Shown piece after piece: positions 53,225-64,000 of a stretch of 64,000 nt of DNA. The number at the start of each line of letters is the position of its first letter. The first letter of the stretch is position 1. A model generated the notes under the pieces. The model searched no databases. It was not told where the DNA came from and saw only the letters and a list, made by a program, of their open reading frames with translations. The stretch covers positions 58,323,348 to 58,387,347 of the forward strand of contig OX344764.1 of assembly GCA_947034895.1 (NCBI GenBank), written 5' to 3'. A program made the translations under genes and the position numbers. Source of the stretch: Rhytidiadelphus loreus (lineage: Eukaryota > Streptophyta > Bryopsida > Hypnales > Hylocomiaceae).

Positions 53225-54054
53225 CCCCTAAATGCCCAAACACTGTTTTGGGGCAACATAGTGATTTTAGGCAATTCACTATGAATTGAATTTTTATTTT
53301 TATTTTCTTTGAAATTTTCACACAACATGTGTCAAAGGGTTCTTTAAAGGCACAATAATTTTCATAACTTTTGATTATATGGTATGTAATTTCCATTGTT
53401 TAATGGGCAACTCAAAAAATTCTTTAAAAAATTACTTTTTTCTAAAATAAAAATTTGAAATTGGTTTTCTGGATTTATATATGTGTAAAAAGCTTTTAGT
53501 CATTTCATTTTGATCAATGAGATGAAAGTTATGAGGAGTTTTAGTTTACGGGCAATTCTGGATTTGCTATTCTAAAATAAACTTTGAAGTCCTTTATTTA
53601 ACTCAATTTTTAATTTTGTAATTTTGTAACTAAATTCTTGACAGTTTAGTATTTTCAATTATTATTTTTTTTTTTACTTACTATTTTTTTCCTATATAGG
53701 ATCCAAAGGATCATAAATTTTTCAAGCATGTAGCCAACTTGCCTTGAAGAATGAATCCAAAGAAGTACCATGAATATGGACATTTTTGTATATAAATGTA
53801 GCCTTGTGAAGTGTAGCTGCCTATTTTTTTGGAAAGACAATTAAAGAATTTCTGTCAATTCAAACACTAATATCTTGCAATCTACACAATGGAAATTTTT
53901 GAATTTTTTTCTACATCTTCTCAAATTAGTGTATTACAAGATCCTAAAGTTACATGTGTCTACAAATGTTTTTTTACTTGTAAACTTTGGTACTTGTCCT
54001 AAAAATGGCAATTTTGGAGCATTTTTGGTAAAAGCATAGTCAAAAACATTTAGG
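53225..54054. mobile_element. TTAA-target element B, 830 bp
   Basis: The left end is CCCCTAAATGCCC after TTAA (53221-53224). The right end is CATTTAGG before TTAA (54055-54058), so the termini are inverted. The right half (53880-54040) is a reverse-complement match to the interior of element A (landmarks ATGGCAATTTTGGAGC, AAGATCCTAAAGTTAC). It has no transposase. Confidence 0.65.
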
Positions 54055-54058
54055 TTAA

Positions 54059-54385
54059 TACTATTTTTGAAGACATCAACTAAAACGTCAACTAAAACAT
54101 CTTCTAAAACATCTAGATGTTTTTTGCGATGTCAACTGAGACATTTTAGAGGATGTCTACATATTTTTTGCAACGTCAACTAATGTGTCAATTGAGATGT
54201 CCAAATGTTTTCTTATAAAATACAATCTTTAAGTTTCACATATCCCATATGCTTTGTCTTTGCTCCTATCACGACACTTGTATAAATAGTTTGTCTTGTC
54301 ATGTCAATATACTTAATTTTTAGGCCATTTGACATAATTGCCAATATGGTGTATTGTTGTAGTCACTTGATTTTTTCTTTTTCTT
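54059..54385. other. Subterminal-type repeats (GACATC/GTCAACT words)
   Basis: Short words such as ACGTCAACTAAAACATC and TTTTTTGCGATGTC recur at 54076-54210. The complement GACATCGCAAAAAA recurs at about 57016, close to a CACTAG-type right end (57377). The two may be opposite ends of one large damaged element. Confidence 0.5.
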
Positions 54386-56509
54386 GACAATTCGTCTTTG
54401 GTAGTGTAAATAGGATCAATTGTCAATTTAAACTCCTACTGTTAGCACAATATAGACGATTTGTCTTTATAAAGCAGGTTTGGAACGATGTGATGGATTT
54501 TGCCTATAGTGTTGCAGATGTGAATAGTTGTCTTCTACAGTGTATATAGAAAGACAATTCGTCATTTTTTGGGCCCACTTTTATTTTTCTAAGTCTTGAA
54601 CAAGTTGTCATGTACTTATATAATTTGTAATCGAATCGTAATTTTTGACTATTTGTTGTTGTGTTTGTTGTGTTTTAATTTCAAGAGATCCAGTGATTGG
54701 ATTTTCTTGAGCTTGGAAGTTTACCAAGCTGTGGGCCGTGACACCAGTGATTGGGTCACATTTCTTGACAAATTGTCAAGTTGATATCGCGATCCAATGA
54801 TTGGACGCGATTGTGTTTGGAGTAATTAAGTGTGGAAATTTGTTTGGAAATCTTTGGGTGAAACATTGTAATTGTGTATGTGCTTGAAATTGAAACACTT
54901 TGTGTGACAAATTGACTTGGAATTGCTGAAGTTGTTTGTTATATTGTGTAATTGTATGAATGTTAATTTGTTGTGACTGCAAGGGTATGTGATTACGGTG
55001 TCAATCTGACAATGTTATTGTTTAGGCAAATTGCTGTAATTAATATAATAGTTAAAGACAATTTGTCGGAGTAGGCTGTGAGTGCGTAAGGACAATTAGT
55101 CAAGTTAACTGGTTATCATTGTAAAGACAAATTGACTGCGTTATTAATAGAAATGATTGAGACAAATTGTTATTTCAATTACTGCGATGGAAAGCATACG
55201 AAGTGACGGAAAGAGAAAGACAAATTGTCATCGGTGATCACGGTTGCTGCCAAGAAATGGGAGTTCAAATCAAGAAAGACAAGTTGCCGCGGAGTTAAGA
55301 TCGTTTGATAGACAATTTGACAATTCTTCAGCGATACAAGATAAGTACAGAAGTTCTTCAAGTTGTAATTGTAATAATTTGTTTTTGATAATTGAGTTGG
55401 AGTCTTTTGCTGCCTAAGATAGAATTGTTCATAGGATAAGTTTCGAGTGTTGAATATGAAAATTGATTCTGTCAAGTCGTTTTATTGAACAATGAAAGAA
55501 TCGATATGGAAGTCTCAATAGAAATTGCCAAAGTTTGAAATAAAGTAAAGACAAATTGTCTAAAAGAGTTACACAGTTATATTACCATTAATTGAAATGC
55601 ATTGAATAATCAAGTTATTATTCGAATAGGTTTCGTCGGAAAGGCAAACTGGACTTTGAATCCAGGTAAGACAAATTGTCGTGAATTTCTGTTTATTGAT
55701 TTTATATTGCTTTGAAATTATTTGTATACTTTCAAGTATAGTTGATTGATATGGAAACGACAATTTGTCATGGCGTATGAATTGTTGTGAATTAATTCCA
55801 ATTCTGAAGGGAAACTATTAATTTAGGAATTACTGAAAAGACAAATTGTTTCGACTCTTGGTATTCAAACCACACCTGGTTGACCTTTAAATTGACAATT
55901 TGTCTTTGATTACAAAAGGATACCAAGCCAAGAGACAATTTGCCTTTGTGGTTTTCTCTCTATTATTGACTAATGGACTGATTAAACCGGTTACTGTAAG
56001 ACAATTTGTCATGATTCGGGACTGTACTGAGTGAACAGTGAGGGACAATTTGTCAAAGTATTCGATGTGGTTAATGATAATTTGTCCTGGTTGTTTGTTG
56101 TAAGTAAAATTGAAATGTGTATTGCGTATAATAGATGAATGGATAGTTTTGAAATGCAAATAAGCTTAAGGTATTAAAAGTAGAAATTGGGATAGGTATT
56201 GAATTGTATTGCGATGATGTGCTAGATAGAATTGCCTTGTGTTGTTGTTATTGTTGTAAATGTAATGCATCACACACTCATGCCCTTGCATTTAGTTAAA
56301 GACAATTTGTCGTAGGACTAAGACAGATTTCACACTCATGTTAATTTAGTAATCAGACTAAATAATTAGTGACTTCTCGACAATTTGTCTCTCACGATAA
56401 AAGATCACTTTAATTAACGAACATATATTTCTATACGTATCTATATATTATTTGCACTTAAAGGTCTAGATCATGCATGACAATTTGTGGTCTATCTTGA
56501 CAATTTGTC
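54386..56509. repeat. Dispersed array of the near-palindrome GACAAWTTGTC
   Basis: Twelve exact copies of GACAAATTGTC/GACAATTTGTC start at 54777, 55057, 55219, 55550, 55670, 55759, 55894, 56000, 56044, 56301, 56379 and 56499. About thirteen one- or two-base variants start near 54386, 54455, 54553, 54906, 55091, 55136, 55161, 55278, 55311, 55840, 55934, 56076 and 56479. Spacing is irregular (44-331 bases) and the sequence between copies is not repeated, so it is not a satellite. The half-site TGACA/TGTCA resembles a TALE-homeodomain core; subterminal transposase-binding sites of a CACTA-like element are the other obvious reading. No ORF spans the zone. Confidence 0.85.
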
Positions 56510-57376
56510 GGAAATACCCCTAGAACACTAGTCCAGGACTGGGACTGCATTCATGTGTCCAATAGCATTATTAACGGACTGCCAACCAAATTGATTCTTG
56601 GGAATAAGAGTGAAATCTATGTATTTTCCCTTTGTTTGTGTATTTTTGGTAGTATTTACCCATAAATCCCACCTCATTCTAGAAAACAAGTGACCTCAGC
56701 CACAATACATTAGACTATTTGATCATTCCCTAGAATTAGAACCCCTATACTGTATTCCTGGGTTTTGGGTTGAAGCAAAAAACCTACTTTACAATTGTAT
56801 ATGGTGTATAATATACTATGTATTATATATGGTGTACAATGTATGACACATTGTGTATTATGTATGGTGTATAATGTATGACATAAAGTATTGTATAATT
56901 ATGGTGTATAATATATTGTGTATGGCCTATTTTGTATTGTGTATAATGTATTCTATATGGTGTATTTTATATGTCCTTTTATATATTGTGTACGTCTAAG
57001 CTGACGTCTAAATGGACATCGCAAAAAAAAACATTGAAATTATTTTAGACATCTACGTTGACGTGCTAGAAATAATATTAATTTTTTCAAATGGTGTGAC
57101 GTCAGGTGCCATATTAGCAGCAGGTCAGGTGTAAGAAATTCCACAGGGCACTGCTTGCCTGCGTATGTGGCGGCCACATGGCACACTTCTAGTTCCTTTT
57201 TTTACCATGTTTGTTGTGCTTAAAAAACACTGCACGTTTTTTCAAATTTCCTCATATTTTTGTCCTATCAATCTTGACGGATTTTTCTAGACATCCACAG
57301 TAGACATGCCTAACGTTAAACTAAACATCTAACCATATTCATTGGCTTGTCAGAAAAAACGCAGGTTTCTTCTAGT
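56510..57376. other. Low-complexity DNA and CACTAG-type right end
   Basis: Position 56790-57000 is a degenerate run of TATGGTGTATAATGTAT-like units. From about 57000 GACGTC/ACATC words appear, and the stretch ends with GCAGGTTTCTTCTAGTG at 57361-57377 followed by TCA, a right terminus of the CACTAG family. No matching left terminus was found. Confidence 0.55.
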
Positions 57377-57568
57377 GTCATCACTAGCAGCAAAGGAATT
57401 TGCTAGTCGCAGGAGGAATTACTTCAATTAACTCTGAAGCAGCGCCACCATAGATTCATCATCACTCTTCCGATTCTTTCCAAGGGAGTCATGTTTGTCT
57501 CCAAAAGAAAGATCATATGGAATGGAGTGTTCGGGGACGTTTTCGAATGGAGAATCCATACAGCTTAA

Positions 57569-58305
57569 CCCCTAAAGGACGGACCTATAACCACTGATTG
57601 TAGGCCTCATTGCCCATCTCTCAGTTTGTTGCCATTTTTGAACTAGATATACATGAAAAATTTTATATTTATTTTTCAGAGATGAAATTAAATGTTTTCT
57701 TTACTTCACAAAAAATTTAGATTTTTTTGAGGAAAATTGATTTTTTTGATAATTTCTGAAGAAAAAGTGAAGAAAAATCATATCAAATAGAAAATTATTT
57801 CAAAAAATCTGAAAATTTCACCATGGGTGTACATTATAGTGACAAACATTATGGTGGAAACTCAAATCCCATATCATTCTATAATTAGAATGCAATAGGC
57901 ATTGAAAATACATTCAAAGTTCAAATTGCAATAAAATATTCAATATTACGAATTTTTTCAAAATGCCAATTGGAGTAGAAACAAGAATACATGACCTTCA
58001 TTTCAATAGTTGGGCTAAAATTCAAAAACTATCATTTTTTTGGAGAAATTTTAGATGTAAAGCAAGGAGCAACAACTTCTCAAAATACATTGAAAATAGC
58101 ATATTTTATGGTCCATTTTTTTTACTAACTTTTGATTCACGTGAATACAAACACTAACAAAATTACAAACTCACTGAGGTACTCTTCATAATCTTCTGTG
58201 AAAGGTCAAGAAGCAAAAAATGGATGAAAAAATGCTTCCAGTCTCCCTGCTCACCACCGCACAGTCATCCAAACGCCAGGAAATGGCGTTCCCGGCGTTC
58301 CTGGG
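57569..58305. mobile_element. TTAA-target element C, 737 bp
   Basis: The left end CCCCTAAAGGACGG follows TTAA (57565-57568); the right end CGTTCCTGGG precedes TTAA (58306-58309). The interior 57590-58250 is the second copy of the repeat at 7160-7872. The left end is nearly identical to that of element A, so the family shares ends but not interiors. Confidence 0.7.
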
Positions 58306-58309
58306 TTAA

Positions 58310-60516
58310 AGGAGCCAGCGTACTCATGTTGGGAACACCCGTTCCCAGTGGCACTGAGCGCACACGCCCGATCAAAGGGCCGAGGGTGACGGAGCCCGTG
58401 ATGAAGGTGACGACGGCCGAAGGGGAATGGCGATGGCGATGGCGAAGACGGAGACGGAGGGAAAGCAATTCATCATAACTTAGCAGGCGCAATTTTGTTG
58501 TTTTCCGAGGCTGGCTGGTACTGCTGCTGTTGATGAGCTGTGCAGATCATTTTTGCTGGAATGCCGCCGATTCGGATACTAGGATCATTGCCCCTGACTG
58601 TCGCATACCAGTACGATACTCCTTCGTTCCCGTGCTATCAATAATAATGCCGCGTCTTCCTCGCGCTATGCGTCTCCCGTCCCTCAAATAGCGCCCGCGT
58701 GTTTGCTTTTAGTTTTTTCGGGTGGCGACCATTGGCCGACGGATCGGTCCTAGCGGATCGGCAGTTCCTCTGTGTGTGTGACAGCAAGTGAGAGCTCCTT
58801 GGAATGCTGGAGGTGATGGTGAAGTTGCTGGGATTCTTGTGATGCGGGCATTTGTGGAGGGGAGAGACTCGCTTTGGTGTTAGGTATGTCTTGATGGTGG
58901 ATTTCTGCGGTGGAGTTTTGGTTTATGCGTTTGCAAGCATCCGTGGCGGAGTTTGATGGATGACTGATTTCAGAGGGGAAGGGGGAGGAGAAGGTGCTGC
59001 ATTGTGTTGTGGTTGCGAGGAAGTGAGTTATTTTTGGTTGCGTGAGTAAGTAGAGGTCTGGATTTGATCTGGAGAGAAGAGTCACTCTTGGATGTCCTTT
59101 TTCAATGCGCACTTGTGGCTTTTTGTGTAGGCGTAGGACGAGAGTAGTAGAATGTCGTGTTTGAGTGCCGGAAACTAGGGCCGTGCGTCTTTTTCCCGGT
59201 GTAATCATTTGACAGGTCTTGGTTGTGTGCTGGTGGAGTGTCACTCAGGGCAGTGTTGAGCTCGTTGGGTACCTGTTGAATCGGAGGACCCGTCCGTGGA
59301 CGATTTCGCGTTGACGACAGGGAAACACCGGTTTAGGTCGCTTCTTGCGCCAATCTTTGATAGCAAGGAAGATATTCAATGATGATTTTGTACTAAATGC
59401 GTTCCACATTGAAGGCTTGAGAATCCTCATGCGCTGCAATGAGCTACAGGTGTACGAGCTTCGTGGTTGCGTAGACAGGACTACTGCTTTGCCTCTGTCC
59501 TACTTTCCTACTCCCCTACTTTGCGTTATTTTGAGACAGGAGTAGCGGCACCAGTTGGCACATCTTTCGCGTGTTCTTTGGATTGCACTAGTGCGAAGAA
59601 ATGGTTAGGCGGTGGTTTGAAGGATTTAGTTCATCTCGAACATGGTGGATTTTGATAAAAGGTCGTCAACTGTAACTTTTGTTACTCATTCATCGAGATC
59701 TTGACTACGGAGGCTGAGTTGCACACTGCGATAATGGTCCTTGGATATTGTCCTCTTCCAACCTCACCCTGGATTCTACTACTCACCAGGTAGGTGTCAG
59801 GTTAGAACTTGCGTTGAGTTTTCCTAGATGGTCACATATGTTACACGGTAGACTAGAACCTAGCAGATCTTGGCCGATATTTTACAATTAGATCTTCCCT
59901 ACGCTTTTTCCACTGGACAGTCGTAATGGAACGTGGGTTTTTACTACAGAGATTGCCAAGCGTGGAATGTAAACACTCAACCAAGACCTTGATATTTCCT
60001 CAAACAATGAGAGTCTTTCAAGACCAGTGTCTGATGCGGCTACGTGAATCTTGAGTGGTGACCTAAAGTTGCCGGACTTGGCATTGGAAGCTTGATCAAC
60101 AGACTCTTCACAGTACTCTATATCGACTTTGGAACAGGAAATTTTAGGATTCTGTCTATCGTAGAACTATCAGGAGCATACGTGAGCGTAGGAGTAAGCG
60201 GACTAGGAAATTCACTCAAGGACTGATAAGGATGGAAGGAAGGTCTGGATGCACTGGGTATGCATGCTTAAAGCATCAATTGTTTGCATCTGCGAGCAGA
60301 GAATCCAAAGGCTTTAGAACTTGTTACTCGCTGACTCCGGTGCCTTTATTGGTTCGATTCGGAGTCTGACTGAAGGGTTTGGAAGCCTTTCTCCTATAGA
60401 TATCTACAGCTTCGCGGGGTCAAGGAAGAATATATTTTAGGTTGAGACACTGAGAATTAAACTAGCCTTTAGTGGACTACTCTCACCAGCATTCATGTGT
60501 TTAAGCGTTTGTCAAA
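58310..60516. other. Upstream region and probable leader of the ALE2-like gene
   Basis: Base composition is gene-like from about 58310 onward. A GATGGC/GACGGA trinucleotide-type repeat lies at 58425-58460. The minus-strand open frame at 58750-59244 (about 160 codons) has no recognisable domain and is treated as chance. I cannot place the transcription start. Confidence 0.4.
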
Positions 60517-63500
60517 ATGCGCAGCAATCTCTGCAGGATTGTAGGGTTGCTGCCTGTACTATTTCTGGCAGCAATTCTTGGAATCTTTGGTTATGGTGAG
60601 TGTAATTTTTTACCTTGGGATTTTGTATGTTCATCCATCCTGTCAGCCATCTGACCAGCTCCTTTCTAACTTGCAGATGAATTCCTAAAAGATATTTATA
60701 ACCAGAATGTCGAGAGAGTTGTTCTGCTTGAGTAATTGCTCGTGGCCCATGTTTCGCAGTCTCTTACATCATTTGTACATGTGTTGCAGATGATTTGGAG
60801 AATTCTTCTGCATGCCACTCAGGTTTGCAATGCAAGAACCGGGTCAGATTAGAGGTAGTAGTTTATTCCCGCAGAAGTTTATTGGCAAGGAGGCTTTCCA
60901 TAGGAGATCCTTCTTTGCTCCATTTTTCAAAGAGACGGCCTTCTGAGTCGGCTACTGAATCAAGTATTGAGCCAAACTCTGCTGATGAATCCTTCTCTTT
61001 AGCCGATTTTCCTGGTCCATCTGGATCTCTAGTTGTTGCTGCATCTGCATCTATCGCTCCATCCGAAGCTGACTATCACACAGAAAGTTCTAACACACAA
61101 GCTTCACCTGCCCAAGCACCTGCAACTGGTGAGTCGACATGAGTCTTGCATGCATTTGCTTCGTTTTCTCTTGTCCAGTTGGTTGATGCAAGTCACTGCA
61201 GTACATCTTTGCATTTTGGATATTGCGCATTCTTATACTGATCCCTATACTAGGAATTTTGTTCAGGAACTTAAGGAACATCGTCTGAACAGTAGACGTA
61301 ATTTCAGTTGTGGGATTGATGTTGTGATAACTTCTTTCTGATTTACAACTGTTTAAGTCTCTAACACGCTGCCTTGTTCGTCTATGTCTGCAGCGCCTCC
61401 TCCACTCGAACCTGCTGTTCCACCATCTCCTTTGAATTTCACCTATCCTGAAGGTGAGACTTCTGCTCTATGATCTGCTGAATCAAGCAGTCTTCCTTTG
61501 TTTCTTTTCTGTTGTTATCCCTCACTTTGAAGTCTCATATTTTCTTCAGCTTGGCTTCGAGTGACAGTCCTGTAACTGGGCATGTTTATGAATATAACTT
61601 CGTAATTGTTTGTGGGGAGCAAGCTGACATTCTGACGGACAGCTCACTTTGATTCAACAGACTGTCGTCAAGTTTGTCCAGATGGATACACATACACACC
61701 TCCAGGCGCCCCATCATGTAGTTGTGTCATCCCTATGCATGCGCAACTTCGACTGGGAATCAAGTTGGAAAGGCTTTTTCCCCTGGTGTCTGAGCTGGCT
61801 AAGGAGCTGTCTGGTGGTCTTTTCTTACAAACCAGCCAAGTCCGTATCGTGGGAGCCAATGCCGTTGAAGCTAGCCAGGACGATACAGACGTGAGCGCAG
61901 ACCTTGTGCCCTTGGATACTAAATTCGATAGTACTACTGCCCATCTTCTAGCCTCACGCCTTTGGAGTGGTCAGGTTCCATTGAATGAGACACTATTTGG
62001 AACCTACTACGTCATTTTTGTCACTTATCCAGGTATCATCTGCGCTAATAACTCCTAATCGAACGTTTTTATTACAACTTAGTGCCGATTCACGCTAGTT
62101 TTTGCACAGTTTATCTGCATGAATTTCATGTTACCAATTGAATAAGAACCTAATATTTGCGTTGGAAACTGATCCTTGTTTCTTGATGTTCCGTGTCACT
62201 CTTATTTAGGTCTTCCTCCTCCTCCACCTGCTCAGGGAAGCGGAAGTAATATTTCATCGCCAGGTCCGGCTAACCAGCTTCCATCTGGAGTGAATCCAAA
62301 TCTCAAAAACCACAAGCTCAGTTCAGGGCTAATCACTGTGATTGCTTTGGCATCAGCTATGGGTGTGTTGTTATCTATTGGTTTCGTATGGCTTATTCTC
62401 CTACGCCGCAGCTTGAATGAGAAATCCGCACCTTCAGTTGTTGGGCCCCTGCACACTTATTTCAATCCTAAACCTGAAGGTGTGCAACTGCTCCAATTGA
62501 GAATGAATGCTTATTTCAACTCTAAACCTGAAGGTGTGCCTCTTCATCTGGTCCATCTGAAATGAAGCATCTGTCAGCATGTGGTACTGGCTGAAATGTT
62601 TGCTTTAGTGCTGTGCGTGTTTGGTTTTGACATGATTGATATTTGTTAGAGTTCGAATGACTCTGCCCAATCTTGCTAGCTGTTTCTCCGTGACTGCTCC
62701 ATTTTAGCGATACGAGTGATACGCCCTGTCCTTTTATCTTCTGTGAGCACGACTTCCTCTCGGTAAGGCTGCCATGTTCTGAACATCGGATGTCCTATGT
62801 ACTGCAGGATCTTTATTATCAGGAAGTATGGCAAGCTCCACAACAATATCTTATGAATCTAGCATGGCAAATTATACCGGCACTACCAAGACTTTCAGTT
62901 TAGCAGAATTAGAAAGAGCAACAGATAATTTCAGACCAGACAATGTAGTTGGTGAAGGTGGCTTTGGAAAAGTTTACCAAGGAGTGCTGGACAGTGGTAT
63001 TGAAGTGGCTGTGAAGGTATTGAGAAGGGATGACCATCAGGGTGGCCGTGAGTTTATTGCGGAGGTGGAAATGTTGAGCAGGCTGCATCATCGCAACCTC
63101 GTGAAGTTGATCGGGATCTGCACCGAGGAAATTCGATGTTTGGTTTATGAGCTCATCACGAATGGCAGTGTGGAATCTCATTTGCATGGTATGCACTAGT
63201 CCTGAATCCTGGAAACTGCGACTCAGTGAAGTTCTTTTCGATGAAATTTGCGAATCTGGGTCTTAAGTCACGAAATCCTTTACATTGAGAACTCAGTGGG
63301 GTCTACAGAATCCTGGATGCAGCATGATGTATCTCTAATTTATGTTCTTTCTGTAATATGCACATTGCTAGATCATGATGCATCGTCAGTGAGTTTGCTT
63401 TACCTAAGTTTTTCGACCAAATTTTGATTCATGTTCTCTTTAAGTGGGTGGATTATCGCAGTCATGGTGATACGGCAGGAAACTGCACGTGTTTACTTTA

Positions 63501-64000
63501 ATCGTGCTTTGTTTTACTGCCTTCAGGTATAGATAAATATAGTTCTCCTCTCAACTGGGATGCTCGTGTCAAAATTGCGTTGGGGTCTGCTCGTGGTCTA
63601 GCATACCTACATGAGGATTCTCAGCCTCGGGTGATTCATAGAGATTTTAAAGGGAGTAATATTCTGCTTGAGGACGACTACACTCCAAAAGTATCTGATT
63701 TCGGTCTAGCTAAATCGGCAGCCGAGGGAGGAAAGGAGCATGTTTCAACTCGAGTAATGGGCACGTTTGGGTACTTACCTTCCACCTTGTTTCGATTTCA
63801 TGTATATTGGCCAAAGCATGAATTAGGTTCTCAATTTTACTTTTAATGTTCAGGTAGAACCGACTCCATCACCAGTATGTCTCTTGAGAAATGATTCAAT
63901 GATGTTTTCCCCTAGGTTTAATCCGTCGACAAGATTTGCTAGCATTGTCTTTATATCGAATCTTCAAATTCAACTCTCACCCTATTACTGAAGCTCTGCG
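60517..64000 (+). CDS. ALE2: ALE2-type receptor-like kinase, 5' part (cut by window end)
   Basis: Plasma-membrane Ser/Thr receptor-like kinase; Arabidopsis ALE2 acts with ACR4 in epidermal differentiation. Exons: 60517-60595, 60790-61128, 61394-61453, 61661-62032, 62210-62479, 62808-63188, 63527-63770, then an intron running off the window. The protein has a signal peptide ([16 protein letters not shown]), a Ser/Pro-rich ectodomain, the ALE2-specific module with [15 protein letters not shown] and [19 protein letters not shown], a PPPPPA hinge, a membrane segment ([20 protein letters not shown]), then the kinase: GEGGFGKV loop, VAVKVL lysine, IHRDFKGSN, and VSDFGLA; the APE motif lies beyond the window. 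A possible alternative exon lies at 60676-60706 or so. Exon 5 has a duplicated donor (62479 or 62533). ATG 60517 is the only start that gives the signal peptide. Confidence 0.94.

Noticed and set aside
54386..56509. CRISPR-like array
   Set aside because: Repeats are 11 bases, irregularly spaced and palindromic, in plant nuclear DNA with no cas genes.
58750..59244. Minus-strand open frame of about 164 codons
   Set aside because: No domain, Ser/Thr/His-rich low-information protein, antisense to the likely ALE2 leader.
60676..60735. Possible extra exon between ALE2 exons 1 and 2
   Set aside because: It has an acceptor and a similar start to exon 2 but runs into a stop unless a weak donor is used; kept only as an alternative.

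Overview
The window is nuclear DNA of a land plant. Four intron-rich genes, all on the + strand, have plant orthologues and plant-type splice sites: MIRO (15656-21437), an EDR2-like lipid-binding protein (23585-32026), AP endonuclease 2 (38096-43108) and an ALE2-type receptor-like kinase (60517 to beyond the right edge). Introns are mostly 100-700 bases and intergenic DNA is very AT-rich and full of transposons. A non-seed plant (bryophyte, lycophyte or fern) is my best guess, because a Crinkler/RHS-like ATPase and an animal-like hAT transposase sit beside diverged plant genes. This guess is weak.

Region by region. 1-3.8 kb is a CCGG-rich block with a strong hairpin, a broken gene carrying a ParB-like DGNHR motif, and an unknown minus-strand exon. 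3.9-6.3 kb holds minus-strand remnants of a Ty3/gypsy-type element (integrase zinc finger and retropepsin domain, both decayed). 6.9-13.5 kb is a repeat field: a perfect-foldback CACTA MITE, a ~240-base tandem repeat, and several MITEs inserted into it, one nested in another. 15.6-32.0 kb holds MIRO and the EDR2-like gene. 32.5-37.9 kb holds a pair of related MITEs flanking a complete hAT element with an 8-base target duplication. 38.1-43.1 kb is APE2. 44.0-45.9 kb is the broken Crinkler/RHS-like NTPase gene. 46-58.3 kb is a second repeat field: a 1.85 kb CACTA element with a 51-base minisatellite, a MITE with a paralogous empty site, TTAA-flanked elements, and a 2.1 kb zone with about 25 copies of a near-palindromic 11-mer. 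58.3-64 kb is the leader and 5' two-thirds of the receptor kinase.

The four host genes do not form a functional unit: mitochondrial/ER dynamics (MIRO), membrane-lipid-linked defence and senescence signalling (EDR2-like), base-excision repair (APE2) and epidermal/surface signalling (ALE2). The strongest unexplained signals are the GACAAWTTGTC array (54.4-56.5 kb), the Crinkler/RHS-like ATPase, the family of TTAA-target elements, and the observation that three mobile or accessory ORFs in the window are each broken by one in-frame TAG. I saw no rRNA, no convincing tRNA, no CRISPR and no intact retrotransposon. All homology calls are from my own reading of translated sequence; no search was run.
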